Below the pieces are notes generated by a model. That model saw nothing but the letters and a program-made list of their open reading frames with translations, was not told the DNA's origin and made no database searches. 15,489 bases of DNA from JADFUZ01 sp034430415 (lineage in GTDB: Bacteria > Chloroflexota > Dehalococcoidia > GIF9 > AB-539-J10), in the NCBI GenBank assembly GCA_034430415.1, contig DAOUEN010000033.1, forward strand, positions 1-15,489, read 5' to 3'. The translations under genes were made by a program, and so were the position numbers. Each line of letters opens with the position of its first letter. Position 1 is the stretch's first letter. Below are positions 7,415-14,869 of this stretch, one piece after another.

Positions 7415-8260
7415 TCATTCGAGCAGAGCCTTCAGCTTTGCGGCTTCACCTTCGATCATCTTGTAGCAGTGGATGTCCTCGGGGAATCGGCCGGCTCTGA
7501 CGTCCGCCGCGTAGGACTGCATAGCCTGGACTGATTCTTGAGCCATGTTGGCGTACCTCTTGACAAACTTGGGCTTGAAGGCCTCCCAGAGGCCAAGAAC
7601 ATCGCTGACGATGAGAAGCTGGCCGTCGCAGTGGGGGCCGGCACCGATGCTGTACACCGGAATCTCAAGGTCCTCCGTTATGAGCCGGCCCACTTCAGGA
7701 GTCACCGCCTCCAATAGCAGGAAGGCGGCACCCGCCTCCTGGACAGCTCTAGCATCCTTGATCATCTCGAGGGCGCTTTCGGCGGTTCGGCCTTGAGCCT
7801 TGTACCCGCCGAACTGGCCGGTGCTCTGGGGCGTCAGGCCGATATGGCCGCAGACAACCATGCCGGCGTCGACAATCGCCCGTATCATTGCGGTCACACG
7901 GCGGCCTCCCTCCAGCTTGACGGCATCAACGCCGGCTTCCTTGTAGAACCTGGTGGCGCTTCTGACGGCGTCTTCAGGAGTCGTCTGATAGGAGCCGAAG
8001 GGCATATCGCCCATCACGAAGGTGTTGGGAGCCCCGCGCCGGACTGCCTCGGTATGAACGATGCACTGATCCATGGTGACAGGCAGCGTGCCCGAGGCAT
8101 AGCCGTAGACGCAGTTGCCCATGGAATCGCCCACCAGGATCATATCTATCCCGGCCTGCTCTTCGAACTGGGCAGTGGGGTAGTCGTAAGCGGTAAGCCA
8201 CGTGACCTGTTCACCCTCTTGCTTCATCCTCTGGAAGTCCAGTACACCTTTCTTCTGCAT
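7415..8260 (-). CDS. panB: 3-methyl-2-oxobutanoate hydroxymethyltransferase (ketopantoate synthase)
   Basis: PanB transfers a hydroxymethyl group from 5,10-methylene-tetrahydrofolate to 2-oxoisovalerate, giving ketopantoate, the first step of pantothenate and CoA synthesis in the cytoplasm. The 281-aa protein has the expected length and TIM-barrel motifs: VGDSMGN (Asp45, Mg ligand), LPVTMDQCIVHTEAVRRG (59-76), GDMPFGSYQ (Asp85, Mg ligand), VKLEGG (Glu117), GHIGLTPQS (138-146) and LLLEAV (Glu184, in the place of the catalytic Glu181 of E. coli). The usual IGIGAG is YSIGAG here (203-208), a small deviation. The ATG has AAGGAG about 10 nt upstream. No panC, panD or panE is in the window. The neighbours are an SDR (upstream) and a cupin (downstream), both on the same strand. 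A paralogue with an altered substrate is possible but not shown. Confidence 0.88.
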   Translation of the reverse strand: MQKKGVLDFQRMKQEGEQVTWLTAYDYPTAQFEEQAGIDMILVGDSMGNCVYGYASGTLPVTMDQCIVHTEAVRRGAPNTFVMGDMPFGSYQTTPEDAVRSATRFYKEAGVDAVKLEGGRRVTAMIRAIVDAGMVVCGHIGLTPQSTGQFGGYKAQGRTAESALEMIKDARAVQEAGAAFLLLEAVTPEVGRLITEDLEIPVYSIGAGPHCDGQLLIVSDVLGLWEAFKPKFVKRYANMAQESVQAMQSYAADVRAGRFPEDIHCYKMIEGEAAKLKALLE

Positions 8261-8372
8261 TGGTCAATCGACTCCTTCGATCTTGTTCTGTCGGTGTAAA
8301 TGCTACCTCAAAGCGAAGGTCGGAGCAAGAGGGCCAAGCTGTGGGAGCGGCCCTGGAGTCCAGGGTCCTGGT

Positions 8373-9323
8373 CTATTCATAGAGAGGTCTGTTGGACTGA
8401 ACCTCAGATATGAAGTCGGCGACGTATTCATCTACGCTGTATTGCAGTCTGAAGCCCCATTCTTGGCGAGCCCTGGTATCATCCATGTTTCTGAACATGT
8501 CACTGAGCACCTTGATGGTTGCCTCATCGGGACGGAACTCTATGTTGGCGTGGGGTAGCTGTTTTCTCACGACGTCCGCCTGCTCTCCTGCGGTGATGTA
8601 GTAGCCTCCCAGGTTGTAGACACGCCTCTTGAGGCCTGCGTCGTCGGCGCGCTTGAGGCAGACCAAAGCCCAGGCGGCATCCTTCAGGTACATGAGGGGC
8701 AGGCGTACCGACTCATCTACGTAGGCCTGATAGGAGCGGCCGAGCGCCGGCTCCTGAATCATCTGCCGGGCGTAGCGGCTGATGCCGACGGTATGCCCCG
8801 GCCCGACGATCAGAGGATACCTGACGCAGCGGAAGTTGACGCCGTACCTGCGATGGTAGAAGTCGCCGAGGCGCTCAGCAGCGATCTTGGTCACTCCGTA
8901 CATGGTAGTGGGTCTCTGCGCGGTGTCTTCATTGACGACGGGCGGCGCCGTAGCCCCGTATGTGGCGATGCTGCTGGTGAATATCAGGCTGCCGACGTTG
9001 AACAGGCGGGCAGCTTCGAGGACGTGGAAGGTACCGTTGAGGTTCACCGCATAGGCTGCCTGAGGACTGGCTTCACAAGCGGGGGTGAGCAAAGCCCCCA
9101 GGTGGTAGATGGAGTCGACCCCATTGCTGCTGACTGCATCGGCAACTTGAGCCCAGTTGGCGACGTCGCCCTGCACTGTCTTCACCCTGCCTCGCATATC
9201 GTCGATGAGCTTTGAGGTAGTCTGCATATCGAAGAGCACCACCTCCTCGCCGTCCTGGAGCAAACGCCTGGCAAGGCAGGTCCCTATGAGTCCCAGGCCG
9301 CCGGTTATCAAGTTCTTTGCCAA
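8373..9323 (-). CDS. NAD-dependent epimerase/dehydratase, extended SDR
   Basis: This 316-aa extended short-chain dehydrogenase has the N-terminal dinucleotide site TGGLGLIG (7-14), a conserved GDV (52-54), YHLGALLTP (73-81), the catalytic TSS (116-118), and a YGVTK active-site pair (Tyr142, Lys146). The SSIATYG and MYGVTK motifs and the RYPLIVGPG segment resemble SDR-type L-threonine dehydrogenases and nucleotide-sugar epimerases. The exact substrate is open. The start is a TTG at 9321-9323, with AGGAGG (9334-9339) 10 nt upstream; no ATG lies near the N-terminus, and the protein then begins MAKNLITGG as expected for the fold. The gene sits between the radical SAM gene (62 bp upstream) and panB (112 bp downstream). 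It lacks the Cys and REKAP motifs of the epimerase at 2719-3702, so the two SDRs are not equivalent. Confidence 0.85.
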   Translation of the reverse strand: MAKNLITGGLGLIGTCLARRLLQDGEEVVLFDMQTTSKLIDDMRGRVKTVQGDVANWAQVADAVSSNGVDSIYHLGALLTPACEASPQAAYAVNLNGTFHVLEAARLFNVGSLIFTSSIATYGATAPPVVNEDTAQRPTTMYGVTKIAAERLGDFYHRRYGVNFRCVRYPLIVGPGHTVGISRYARQMIQEPALGRSYQAYVDESVRLPLMYLKDAAWALVCLKRADDAGLKRRVYNLGGYYITAGEQADVVRKQLPHANIEFRPDEATIKVLSDMFRNMDDTRARQEWGFRLQYSVDEYVADFISEVQSNRPLYE

Positions 9324-9333
9324 TTTCGTCTAA

Positions 9334-9339
9334 CCTCCT
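9334..9339 (-). promoter_or_regulatory. Shine-Dalgarno supporting a TTG start for the SDR gene
   Basis: AGGAGG on the minus strand lies 10 nt before the TTG at 9321-9323. This supports a real TTG start, since there is no in-frame ATG at a suitable place. Confidence 0.7.
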
Positions 9340-9385
9340 GCAGACTTGCGGGTCTGCTCCCGATATAACTGCAATTCTGGAATCT

Positions 9386-10348
9386 TCAACGTGTTGCCTT
9401 TCTCGTCGGCAACAACTTTCTGGTATAGAATCTATTCCCGGCATATGTTAACTCGACCAGCTTGCCGTCGTCCACCAGGCCGCTGACCAGGCTCCAGTCC
9501 GCGTTGGCCCTGTTCAGAAGCTCGCTGACCGCGTCCTCTCTCATGGGATGAACCGAGGTGATGCTGAGCAAGTCCTCTTCGACATCCCCGGTGAAGGCGA
9601 AAGCATTGCCCTCGTAGCCGATGAGGTACTCTGCGTTGATACCCCTTTCGCTGAGTAGCTGATGCGCCATGTTCAGGGCATCTTCGCCTGCGGGTTTCAC
9701 CCAATGCTCAGCCGGCGGCCTGGTTGGCACGGACACATAGCTCTTGGCGGGTTTCAGCCCGGCAGTGAAATCGGCGATGCGTTCCAGCTCGCCGGGGCTA
9801 TCGTTGAGGCCCCGGGTGAGCATGGTTTCCGTGACCAGTTCACCAGGGAAGGCACGCGAGAAGTCTGACATGCCCTTCAGTATGTCGCCGAGGCTCAACG
9901 ACCTGTGGGGCCTGTTGATTCTATGCCACAGGTCCTCGCTTACGGCATCGATCTTCAGGGAGACCCAATCAGCCCTGCCCAGGGCAGCCCGCACCGGGGA
10001 CTGCCACAGCAGGGAGGCATTGGAGACAACGGCAATTCTTATACCCAGCGGCCTGAGCAAATCGATCTCCCTGCCCAGGTTGAGATCCAGGCTTGGTTCT
10101 CCGTCAGGGACGAAGGCAAGATAGTCCAGCCTCTCCCCGTGGGCCTGTGCCCGTTCGATTCTCCGCTCTACCTCGCGGAGTATGTCCTCTGCCCTGTAGA
10201 ATGCCTGCGGTGTGGGCTGGAGGTTCAGGGTTCTGCCGACCTGGCAGTAGACACAGGAGTAGGAGCAGATCTTCGGCGGGATGTTGTTGATCCCCAGGCT
10301 GCGGCCCAGGCGCCTTGATGGGACCGGGCCGAACGCTAGCATTTTCAC
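9386..10348 (-). CDS. Radical SAM protein, COG0731-like
   Basis: This 320-aa protein has a CxxxCxxC iron-sulfur motif (Cys28, Cys32, Cys35 within KICSYSCVYCQVG) that holds the [4Fe-4S] cluster used to cleave S-adenosylmethionine. The N-terminal FGPVPSRRLGRSLG (6-19), DGEPSLD (82-88, the SAM-contact GE region), VVSNAS (107-112) and LKIDAVSEDLWHRINRP (131-147) are typical of the COG0731 group, which is related to the archaeal wybutosine enzyme Taw1/TYW1. Bacterial members have no settled function. The C-terminal 45 residues (about 270-312, ending VDDGKLVELTYAGNRFYTR) look like a small winged-helix domain. The GTG at 10346-10348 overlaps the TAG of pyk by one base (TAGTG). An ATG two codons downstream (10340-10342) is equally possible, as neither has a strong Shine-Dalgarno. 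It is therefore expected to be co-expressed with pyk. Confidence 0.86.
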   Translation of the reverse strand: MKMLAFGPVPSRRLGRSLGINNIPPKICSYSCVYCQVGRTLNLQPTPQAFYRAEDILREVERRIERAQAHGERLDYLAFVPDGEPSLDLNLGREIDLLRPLGIRIAVVSNASLLWQSPVRAALGRADWVSLKIDAVSEDLWHRINRPHRSLSLGDILKGMSDFSRAFPGELVTETMLTRGLNDSPGELERIADFTAGLKPAKSYVSVPTRPPAEHWVKPAGEDALNMAHQLLSERGINAEYLIGYEGNAFAFTGDVEEDLLSITSVHPMREDAVSELLNRANADWSLVSGLVDDGKLVELTYAGNRFYTRKLLPTRKATR

Positions 10349-11772
10349 TATTCTATCTTCTGCACCTTAAGCATGTTGGTGGTTCCGGGAACCCCGAGAG
10401 GGACGCCGGCAGTCATGACGACGAGGTCACCGCTGCTGGCCATTCCCAGATGGATAACCAACCGTACCCCCTCATCGAAAGCCTCCTCTACGGAGGCGTA
10501 TTCCCTGACCTGGTAGGGATAGACTCCCCAGAAGAGAGCCAGCCGTCTCCTGACGACCTCGCTCGGGGTGATGGCCAGAATGGGGGCCTGGGGGCGGTAC
10601 TTGGCCACCCGTTGGGCGGTGCTTCCGGAGGTAGTATAGGCCAGGATGGCCGCCGCCCCGAGTTGCTCAGCTATGCTGCAGGCGGCGTAGCTGATAGCGT
10701 CGTCGGCCTGAGGAACAACGGTCTCCATCTTTTCGGAGAGGATGTGACGATATGGCAGGGCAGTTCCAGCCTCGGCGGCAATTCCGGTCATCATCAAGGC
10801 AGCTTCCTCGGGGTATTCGCCAGCGGCCGTTTCCTCCGAGAGCATGACGGCGTCTGCGCCGTCAAGGATGGCATTGGCTACATCGCTGACCTCAGCGCGG
10901 GTGGGAAAAGGGGAGTGGACCATGGACTCGAGCATCTGAGTGGCCACAATGACGGGCCTGCCGACCCGATTGCACTTGGATATTATTTCCTTTTGCACCA
11001 GGGGCACTCTTCTCAAAGGGATTTCCACCCCGAGGTCACCCCGGGCTACCATAATGCCATCTGCCGAGGCGATTATGGCATCAATATTAGCCACCGCCTC
11101 ACGCTTTTCGATCTTGGCGATAAGCGGCACATCTGCCCCTTTCGCCCGCAGGAACTCTCTTGCCCTGAGTACATCGGAGGCCTCTCCAACAAAGGAGAGG
11201 GCCACGAAATCCACTTTGTGTTCCAGGCCGAAGAGCAAGTGTCTGAAGTCCTCATCGGTGACTGATGAGACACTGAGCGTCACGCCGGGTATGTTTACGC
11301 CTCTCCTGGGAGTGAGCACTCCGCCGGCAACTACCCGGCACCTAACCTCGCTGCCGGTGGTGCTGACCACCTCCAGCTTGATGGAGCCGTCGTTGAGGAA
11401 TATAGCGTCGCCGGCAGCAACATCCGCAGGCAAAGAGGGAAGGCTCACTGACACCCTATGCTCATCGCCGGCCACATTCCTGCTGGTCAGGATGAAGTCC
11501 TGGTTGTCCCTCAAGAGCACCTTGCCATCCCTCAAGCTGCCGGTCCTGATCTTGGGCCCGGGCAGGTCCTGCATAATGGCCAGGGGCAGGTCCAGCCGTA
11601 AGGAAAGGCGACGAACGGACTGGATGCGTGCTGCGTGCTGCCGATGGCTGCCGTGGGAGAAGTTCAGGCGGGCCACATTCATGCCGGCCAGGGCGAGCTT
11701 TTCTATCGTCTGGTCCGAATCGCTTGCCGGTCCGATGGTGCAGATGGCCTTGGTCTTTCTGAATTTCTCCAT
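10348..11772 (-). CDS. pyk: Pyruvate kinase
   Basis: Pyruvate kinase converts phosphoenolpyruvate and ADP to pyruvate and ATP, the last step of glycolysis. The 474-aa protein has the standard A, B and C domains without the extra C-terminal PEP-utiliser domain. Visible motifs are TKAICTIGPAS (7-17), ARLNFSHG (34-41), DLPGPKIRTG (69-78), the signature LIAKIEKREAVANID (217-231) with catalytic Lys220 and metal ligand Glu222, ARGDLGVE (243-250, Asp246), TQMLESM (278-284) and MLSEETAAGEYP (310-321). Lys74 occupies the position of Glu117 of rabbit muscle enzyme and Leu70 that of Thr113, which is the pattern of K+-independent enzymes. The ATG at 11770-11772 lacks a clear Shine-Dalgarno. It heads a minus-strand run of up to six genes and is read from a good promoter at 11841-11870. 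Confidence 0.96.
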   Translation of the reverse strand: MEKFRKTKAICTIGPASDSDQTIEKLALAGMNVARLNFSHGSHRQHAARIQSVRRLSLRLDLPLAIMQDLPGPKIRTGSLRDGKVLLRDNQDFILTSRNVAGDEHRVSVSLPSLPADVAAGDAIFLNDGSIKLEVVSTTGSEVRCRVVAGGVLTPRRGVNIPGVTLSVSSVTDEDFRHLLFGLEHKVDFVALSFVGEASDVLRAREFLRAKGADVPLIAKIEKREAVANIDAIIASADGIMVARGDLGVEIPLRRVPLVQKEIISKCNRVGRPVIVATQMLESMVHSPFPTRAEVSDVANAILDGADAVMLSEETAAGEYPEEAALMMTGIAAEAGTALPYRHILSEKMETVVPQADDAISYAACSIAEQLGAAAILAYTTSGSTAQRVAKYRPQAPILAITPSEVVRRRLALFWGVYPYQVREYASVEEAFDEGVRLVIHLGMASSGDLVVMTAGVPLGVPGTTNMLKVQKIE

Positions 11773-11840
11773 TGGCGGAAGGGATGCGCCCGCCCTGTCC
11801 GGTGGTTTCTCTTCCCGAGGAGGACAACGGCTGATGGCTC

Positions 11841-11870
11841 ATAATAGCATTGACGAAGAAGGGCAATCAA
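11841..11870 (-). promoter_or_regulatory. Sigma70-type promoter for pyk
   Basis: On the minus strand the -35 TTGATT (11865-11870) and -10 TATTAT (11841-11846) are 18 bp apart. The -10 is preceded by TGC, an extended -10. Transcription would start near 11834, leaving about 60 nt of leader before the pyk ATG. The site overlaps the plus-strand promoter of the M16 gene. Confidence 0.65.
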
Positions 11871-11878
11871 GATAGAAT
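11850..11878 (+). promoter_or_regulatory. Sigma70-type promoter for the M16 protease gene, predicted leaderless
   Basis: TTGACG (11850-11855) and TAGAAT (11873-11878) each match five of six consensus bases and have the ideal 17-bp spacer. The expected transcription start (11883-11887) falls at or just before the ATG at 11887, so the mRNA would have little or no leader. This fits the absence of a Shine-Dalgarno. Confidence 0.65.
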
Positions 11879-11882
11879 TGCC
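11862..11882. repeat. Inverted repeat between pyk and the M16 gene (possible operator)
   Basis: GGCAAT (11862-11867) and ATTGCC (11877-11882) are perfect inverted arms with a 9-bp centre. The repeat covers the -35 of the pyk promoter and the -10 of the M16 promoter, so a dimeric regulator bound here could affect both. Six-bp arms can also arise by chance. Confidence 0.35.
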
Positions 11883-11886
11883 ACTC

Positions 11887-13146
11887 ATGTATGAGAGAAC
11901 AGTGCTGGATAACGGCCTGAGGGTCGTCACCAGCACGATGGCCCACAGCCGCTCGGTGGGACTGGCTTTCCTGGTGGGTGCCGGCTCCTGCTATGAAAAC
12001 GAACAGGAGGCAGGAATATCGCACTTTGCGGAGCATCTGTTTTTCAAGGGGACGCGGCGGCGGCCAACGGCCAGGGAGATAAGCCAGGATATTGAGGGCG
12101 TTGGCGGCATAATCAATGCCAGCACAGACAAGGAGTTGACCATCTTCTGGTGCAAGGTAGCCAGTGAGCACTTCGACATAGCTCTCGATGTGCTCTCGGA
12201 TCTGTTGCTGGATTCTCTGTTTGACGGCGGGGAGATGGAGAAGGAGCGGCAGGTTGTCATTGAGGAGATCAACATGAACCGCGACCTTCCCCAGCAGAGG
12301 GTGGGTGCGGTGATAGATGAGTTGTTATGGCCGGGGCAGCCGTTGGGACGGGAGGTTGCCGGAACCAAGGAGACTGTGTTGAAGATGAAGCGGGGGGACG
12401 TAGTGCGCTATGTGGCCGGGCGCTATGGGGCCAACAACGCCGTGGTCAGCGTTGCCGGCGGCATCGAGCATGAGCGAGCGGTAACTCAAATCGAGCGATT
12501 GCTCGGCGGGTGGTCCGCCAGAGAGATATCGGCAGACTACTTGAGCGGTGACAGCCAAACGGAACCCAGTCTGCGTACGGAGTACAAGGACGGTGAGCAG
12601 GCGCATCTCTGTCTTGGTGTGCGGGGGCTCTCCCGTTTCCACCCGGAGCGTTTTGTCCTTGGCCTGCTCAACGCGGTGCTCGGAGGTGGTATGAGCAGCC
12701 GTTTGTTCACCGAGATTCGAGAGAACAAGGGTCTGGCCTACGATATACACAGCTATGTGGAGTACTTCCTGGATTCGGGGTCTTTCGTGACCTACGCTGG
12801 TGTTGATCCCGGAAAGCTGGGGATCGCAATTGAGGCAATTCTAGGGGAGCTATCCAAGCTGAAGCGAGGAGTAACCCCTGATGAGCTTAACAGGGCCAAG
12901 GAGCTGTCGAAGGGCAGGCTGCAACTGCGACTTGAGGATAGTCAGCAAGTGGCTTTGTGGTTGGGTAGCCAGGAGTTGCTGAGGCGGCAGATACTCGACA
13001 TAGATGAGGTGATTTCGATAATTGATGCCATCGGGGTTGACGAGCTAGGGCATGTGGCCGGCAAACTCCTGTCCAGCCACAGGCTCAACCTGGCGGTAGT
13101 GGGCCCGGTGAAGGATGAACCTGCGGCGGAGCTGCTGATAGTCTAG
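11887..13146 (+). CDS. M16-family zinc peptidase (processing-peptidase-like)
   Basis: This 419-aa protein is a single-unit M16B-type metallopeptidase, related to mitochondrial processing peptidase beta and bacterial YmxG/PqqL-like proteins. The inverted zinc motif HxxEH is intact (His46, Glu49, His50 in HFAEHLFFKGT), and the third zinc ligand Glu127 follows exactly 76 residues after His50. The C-terminal half has the substrate-binding pair region SSRLFTEIRENKGLAY (270-285), so one chain carries both halves and the enzyme is predicted to be active. There is no signal peptide, so it should be cytoplasmic. The frame could open at a TTG (11878-11880), but that overlaps the predicted -10; the ATG at 11887 starts the protein with MYERTVLDNGLRVV, the normal beginning of the family. 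It is divergent from pyk and convergent with groEL. Its target is unknown. Confidence 0.92.
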   Translation: MYERTVLDNGLRVVTSTMAHSRSVGLAFLVGAGSCYENEQEAGISHFAEHLFFKGTRRRPTAREISQDIEGVGGIINASTDKELTIFWCKVASEHFDIALDVLSDLLLDSLFDGGEMEKERQVVIEEINMNRDLPQQRVGAVIDELLWPGQPLGREVAGTKETVLKMKRGDVVRYVAGRYGANNAVVSVAGGIEHERAVTQIERLLGGWSAREISADYLSGDSQTEPSLRTEYKDGEQAHLCLGVRGLSRFHPERFVLGLLNAVLGGGMSSRLFTEIRENKGLAYDIHSYVEYFLDSGSFVTYAGVDPGKLGIAIEAILGELSKLKRGVTPDELNRAKELSKGRLQLRLEDSQQVALWLGSQELLRRQILDIDEVISIIDAIGVDELGHVAGKLLSSHRLNLAVVGPVKDEPAAELLIV

Positions 13147-13166
13147 GGCGATACGTGCTGCAAGTG

Positions 13167-13204
13167 ACATAAAGAAGCCGCCTCAGCAGGCGGCTTCTTT
13201 ATGT
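13167..13204. terminator. Bidirectional terminator between the M16 gene and groEL
   Basis: A perfect 17-bp stem (13167-13183 with 13188-13204) closes a 4-nt loop (CAGC). The GC-rich core is flanked by A-rich and T-rich ends (AAAGAAG / CTTCTTT), so it can form a terminator with a U-rich 3' side on either strand. It lies 20 bp after the M16 stop and 27 bp after the groEL stop, so it should end both convergent transcripts. Confidence 0.9.
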
Positions 13205-13231
13205 TCAGGTACCCCAGGTTACCTGGCTGTA

Positions 13232-14851
13232 TTAGTAGTCAGGGTATCCACCTGGTGGCATCGACGGCATTTTCTCCTTCTCAGGAATGTCAGTTACCAG
13301 TGCTTCGGTGGTGAGGATCATATCGGCAATGCTGGCACCGTTCTGCAGGGCCGACCTGGTGACCTTGAGCGGGTCCACAATACCCCTTTCCACCATATTG
13401 ACGCCCATTTCATCTTTGAGGGCGTCGTAGCCTATGCCGGGCTTGCTCTCCTTCACCTTGTTGACCACCACTGAAGCTTCTCTACCGCTGTTGATAGCAA
13501 TGCAGCGGAGTGGCTCCTCCAGAGCTCGCTTCAGTATGGCTATGCCAGTCGCTGCATCCCCGGTGTCCTTGATTTTGTCCAGGGCCGCGATGGAGTTGAG
13601 AAGGGCGACGCCGCCGCCGGGGAGAATACCCTCTTCGACGGCAGCGCGGGTGGCCGAAAGGGCATCCTCCACGCGATGCTTCTTCTCTTTCAACTCCACT
13701 TCAGTAGCGGCGCCAACCTTGATCACAGCCACACCACCGGCCAGCTTGGCCAGCCGCTCCTGCAGTTTCTCCTTGTCGTAGTCAGAGGTGCTGATATCGA
13801 TTTCGGACCTGATTTGCTTGATACGGCCTTCGATCTCCTCGGAGTTGCCCTTGCCCTCCACGATGGTAGTGTTGTCCTTGTCGGCAACGATCCTCCTGGC
13901 TCGTCCCAGATCCTCGACGGTCACCGAGTCCAGTTTCCTGCCGATCTCCTCAGATATGACCTTGCCTCCGGTGAGAACAGCTATGTCCTGAAGCATAGCC
14001 TTGCGCCTGTCGCCGAAGCCCGGCGCTTTGACTGCCAGGGGGCTCAACGTGCCCCTCAGCTTGTTGACCACCAGGGTGGCCAGAGGTTCTCCTTCCACAT
14101 CCTCAGCGATGATCACGATGTTCTTGGAGCTTTGAACGATCTTTTCCAGAGCAGGGAGGATGTCATTCAGGGCGGAGACTTTCTTGTCAGTGATGAGGAT
14201 GTAGGGATCTTCCAGCTCTACTCTCATCTGCTCGGCATTGGTGATGAAGTACGGGCTGATGTAGCCGCGGTCGAACTTCATACCCTCGACGAACTCAGTC
14301 TCGAATTTCAACCCCTTGCCCTCTTCGACGGTGATGACGCCATCCTTGCCGACCTTCTCCATCACCTCGGAAATCAGATCGCCAATCTCCTGGTCAACGG
14401 CTGACAGGGCAGCCACCTGGGCCACCTGTTCCTTGCCCTTCACGGGAATGGACATCTTCTTGAGTTCGTCAACCACGGCCTCCACCCCACGTTCGACGCC
14501 GTGCTTCAGCATCTGGGAGTCAGCGCCAGCGGCGATGTTCTTGAAACCTTCGCTCACTATGGACTGGGCCAGGATAACAGAGGTGCTGGTGCCATCGCCG
14601 CACTGGTCGTTGGTCTTGGTCGATGCCTCTTTGACGAGCTGCGCTCCCATATTCTGGAAGGGGTCGGGAAGCTCGATCTCTTTAGCGATGGAGACGCCGT
14701 CGTTGATGACTGTGGGAGCCCCGAACTTTTTGTCCAGTGCCACAGGGCGCCCCCGCGGTCCCAGAGTCACTCTAATTGCATCGGCTAAGGTATCTATACC
14801 TATCTTCAGTGCCTTTCTTGCTTCTTCGCCGAAAAGAAGTTGTTTTGCCAT
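13232..14851 (-). CDS. groL: Chaperonin GroEL (Hsp60)
   Basis: GroEL forms the double-ring chamber that refolds proteins with ATP and the GroES lid in the cytoplasm. The 539-aa length is normal. ATP-site elements are VTLGPRGRPV (28-37), INDGVSIAKEIEL (49-61, Asp51), GDGTST (85-90, Asp86 the metal ligand), LPGGG (about residue 410) and EDALSATRAAVEEG, which contains the hydrolytic Asp equivalent to E. coli Asp398. There are deviations: Pro36 replaces the usual Asn in GPKGRN, and GDGTTTA reads GDGTSTS. The C-terminus ends MPSMPPGGYPDY, without the GGM repeats that line the cavity in many bacteria. The start has AAGGAGG at 14859-14865, 7 nt upstream. It follows groES by 18 bp and ends at a strong terminator. 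A second groEL elsewhere in the genome is possible. Confidence 0.97.
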   Translation of the reverse strand: MAKQLLFGEEARKALKIGIDTLADAIRVTLGPRGRPVALDKKFGAPTVINDGVSIAKEIELPDPFQNMGAQLVKEASTKTNDQCGDGTSTSVILAQSIVSEGFKNIAAGADSQMLKHGVERGVEAVVDELKKMSIPVKGKEQVAQVAALSAVDQEIGDLISEVMEKVGKDGVITVEEGKGLKFETEFVEGMKFDRGYISPYFITNAEQMRVELEDPYILITDKKVSALNDILPALEKIVQSSKNIVIIAEDVEGEPLATLVVNKLRGTLSPLAVKAPGFGDRRKAMLQDIAVLTGGKVISEEIGRKLDSVTVEDLGRARRIVADKDNTTIVEGKGNSEEIEGRIKQIRSEIDISTSDYDKEKLQERLAKLAGGVAVIKVGAATEVELKEKKHRVEDALSATRAAVEEGILPGGGVALLNSIAALDKIKDTGDAATGIAILKRALEEPLRCIAINSGREASVVVNKVKESKPGIGYDALKDEMGVNMVERGIVDPLKVTRSALQNGASIADMILTTEALVTDIPEKEKMPSMPPGGYPDY

Positions 14852-14869
14852 CTCTTTGCCTCCTTATTG

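Noticed and set aside
8351..8365. Hairpin CCCTGG-AGT-CCAGGG between the SDR gene and panB
   Set aside because: Only 6-bp arms, a 3-nt loop and no T-run on the minus strand, so it is not a convincing terminator. It may be a chance repeat.
10315..11265. Long open frame (316 codons) on the plus strand opposite pyk
   Set aside because: It lies wholly antisense to the well-supported pyk gene, has no recognisable protein motif, and is a by-product of GC-rich codon bias.
13676..14404. Open frame of 242 codons on the plus strand opposite groEL
   Set aside because: Antisense to groEL, low-information composition, no start signal. Shadow of the real gene.
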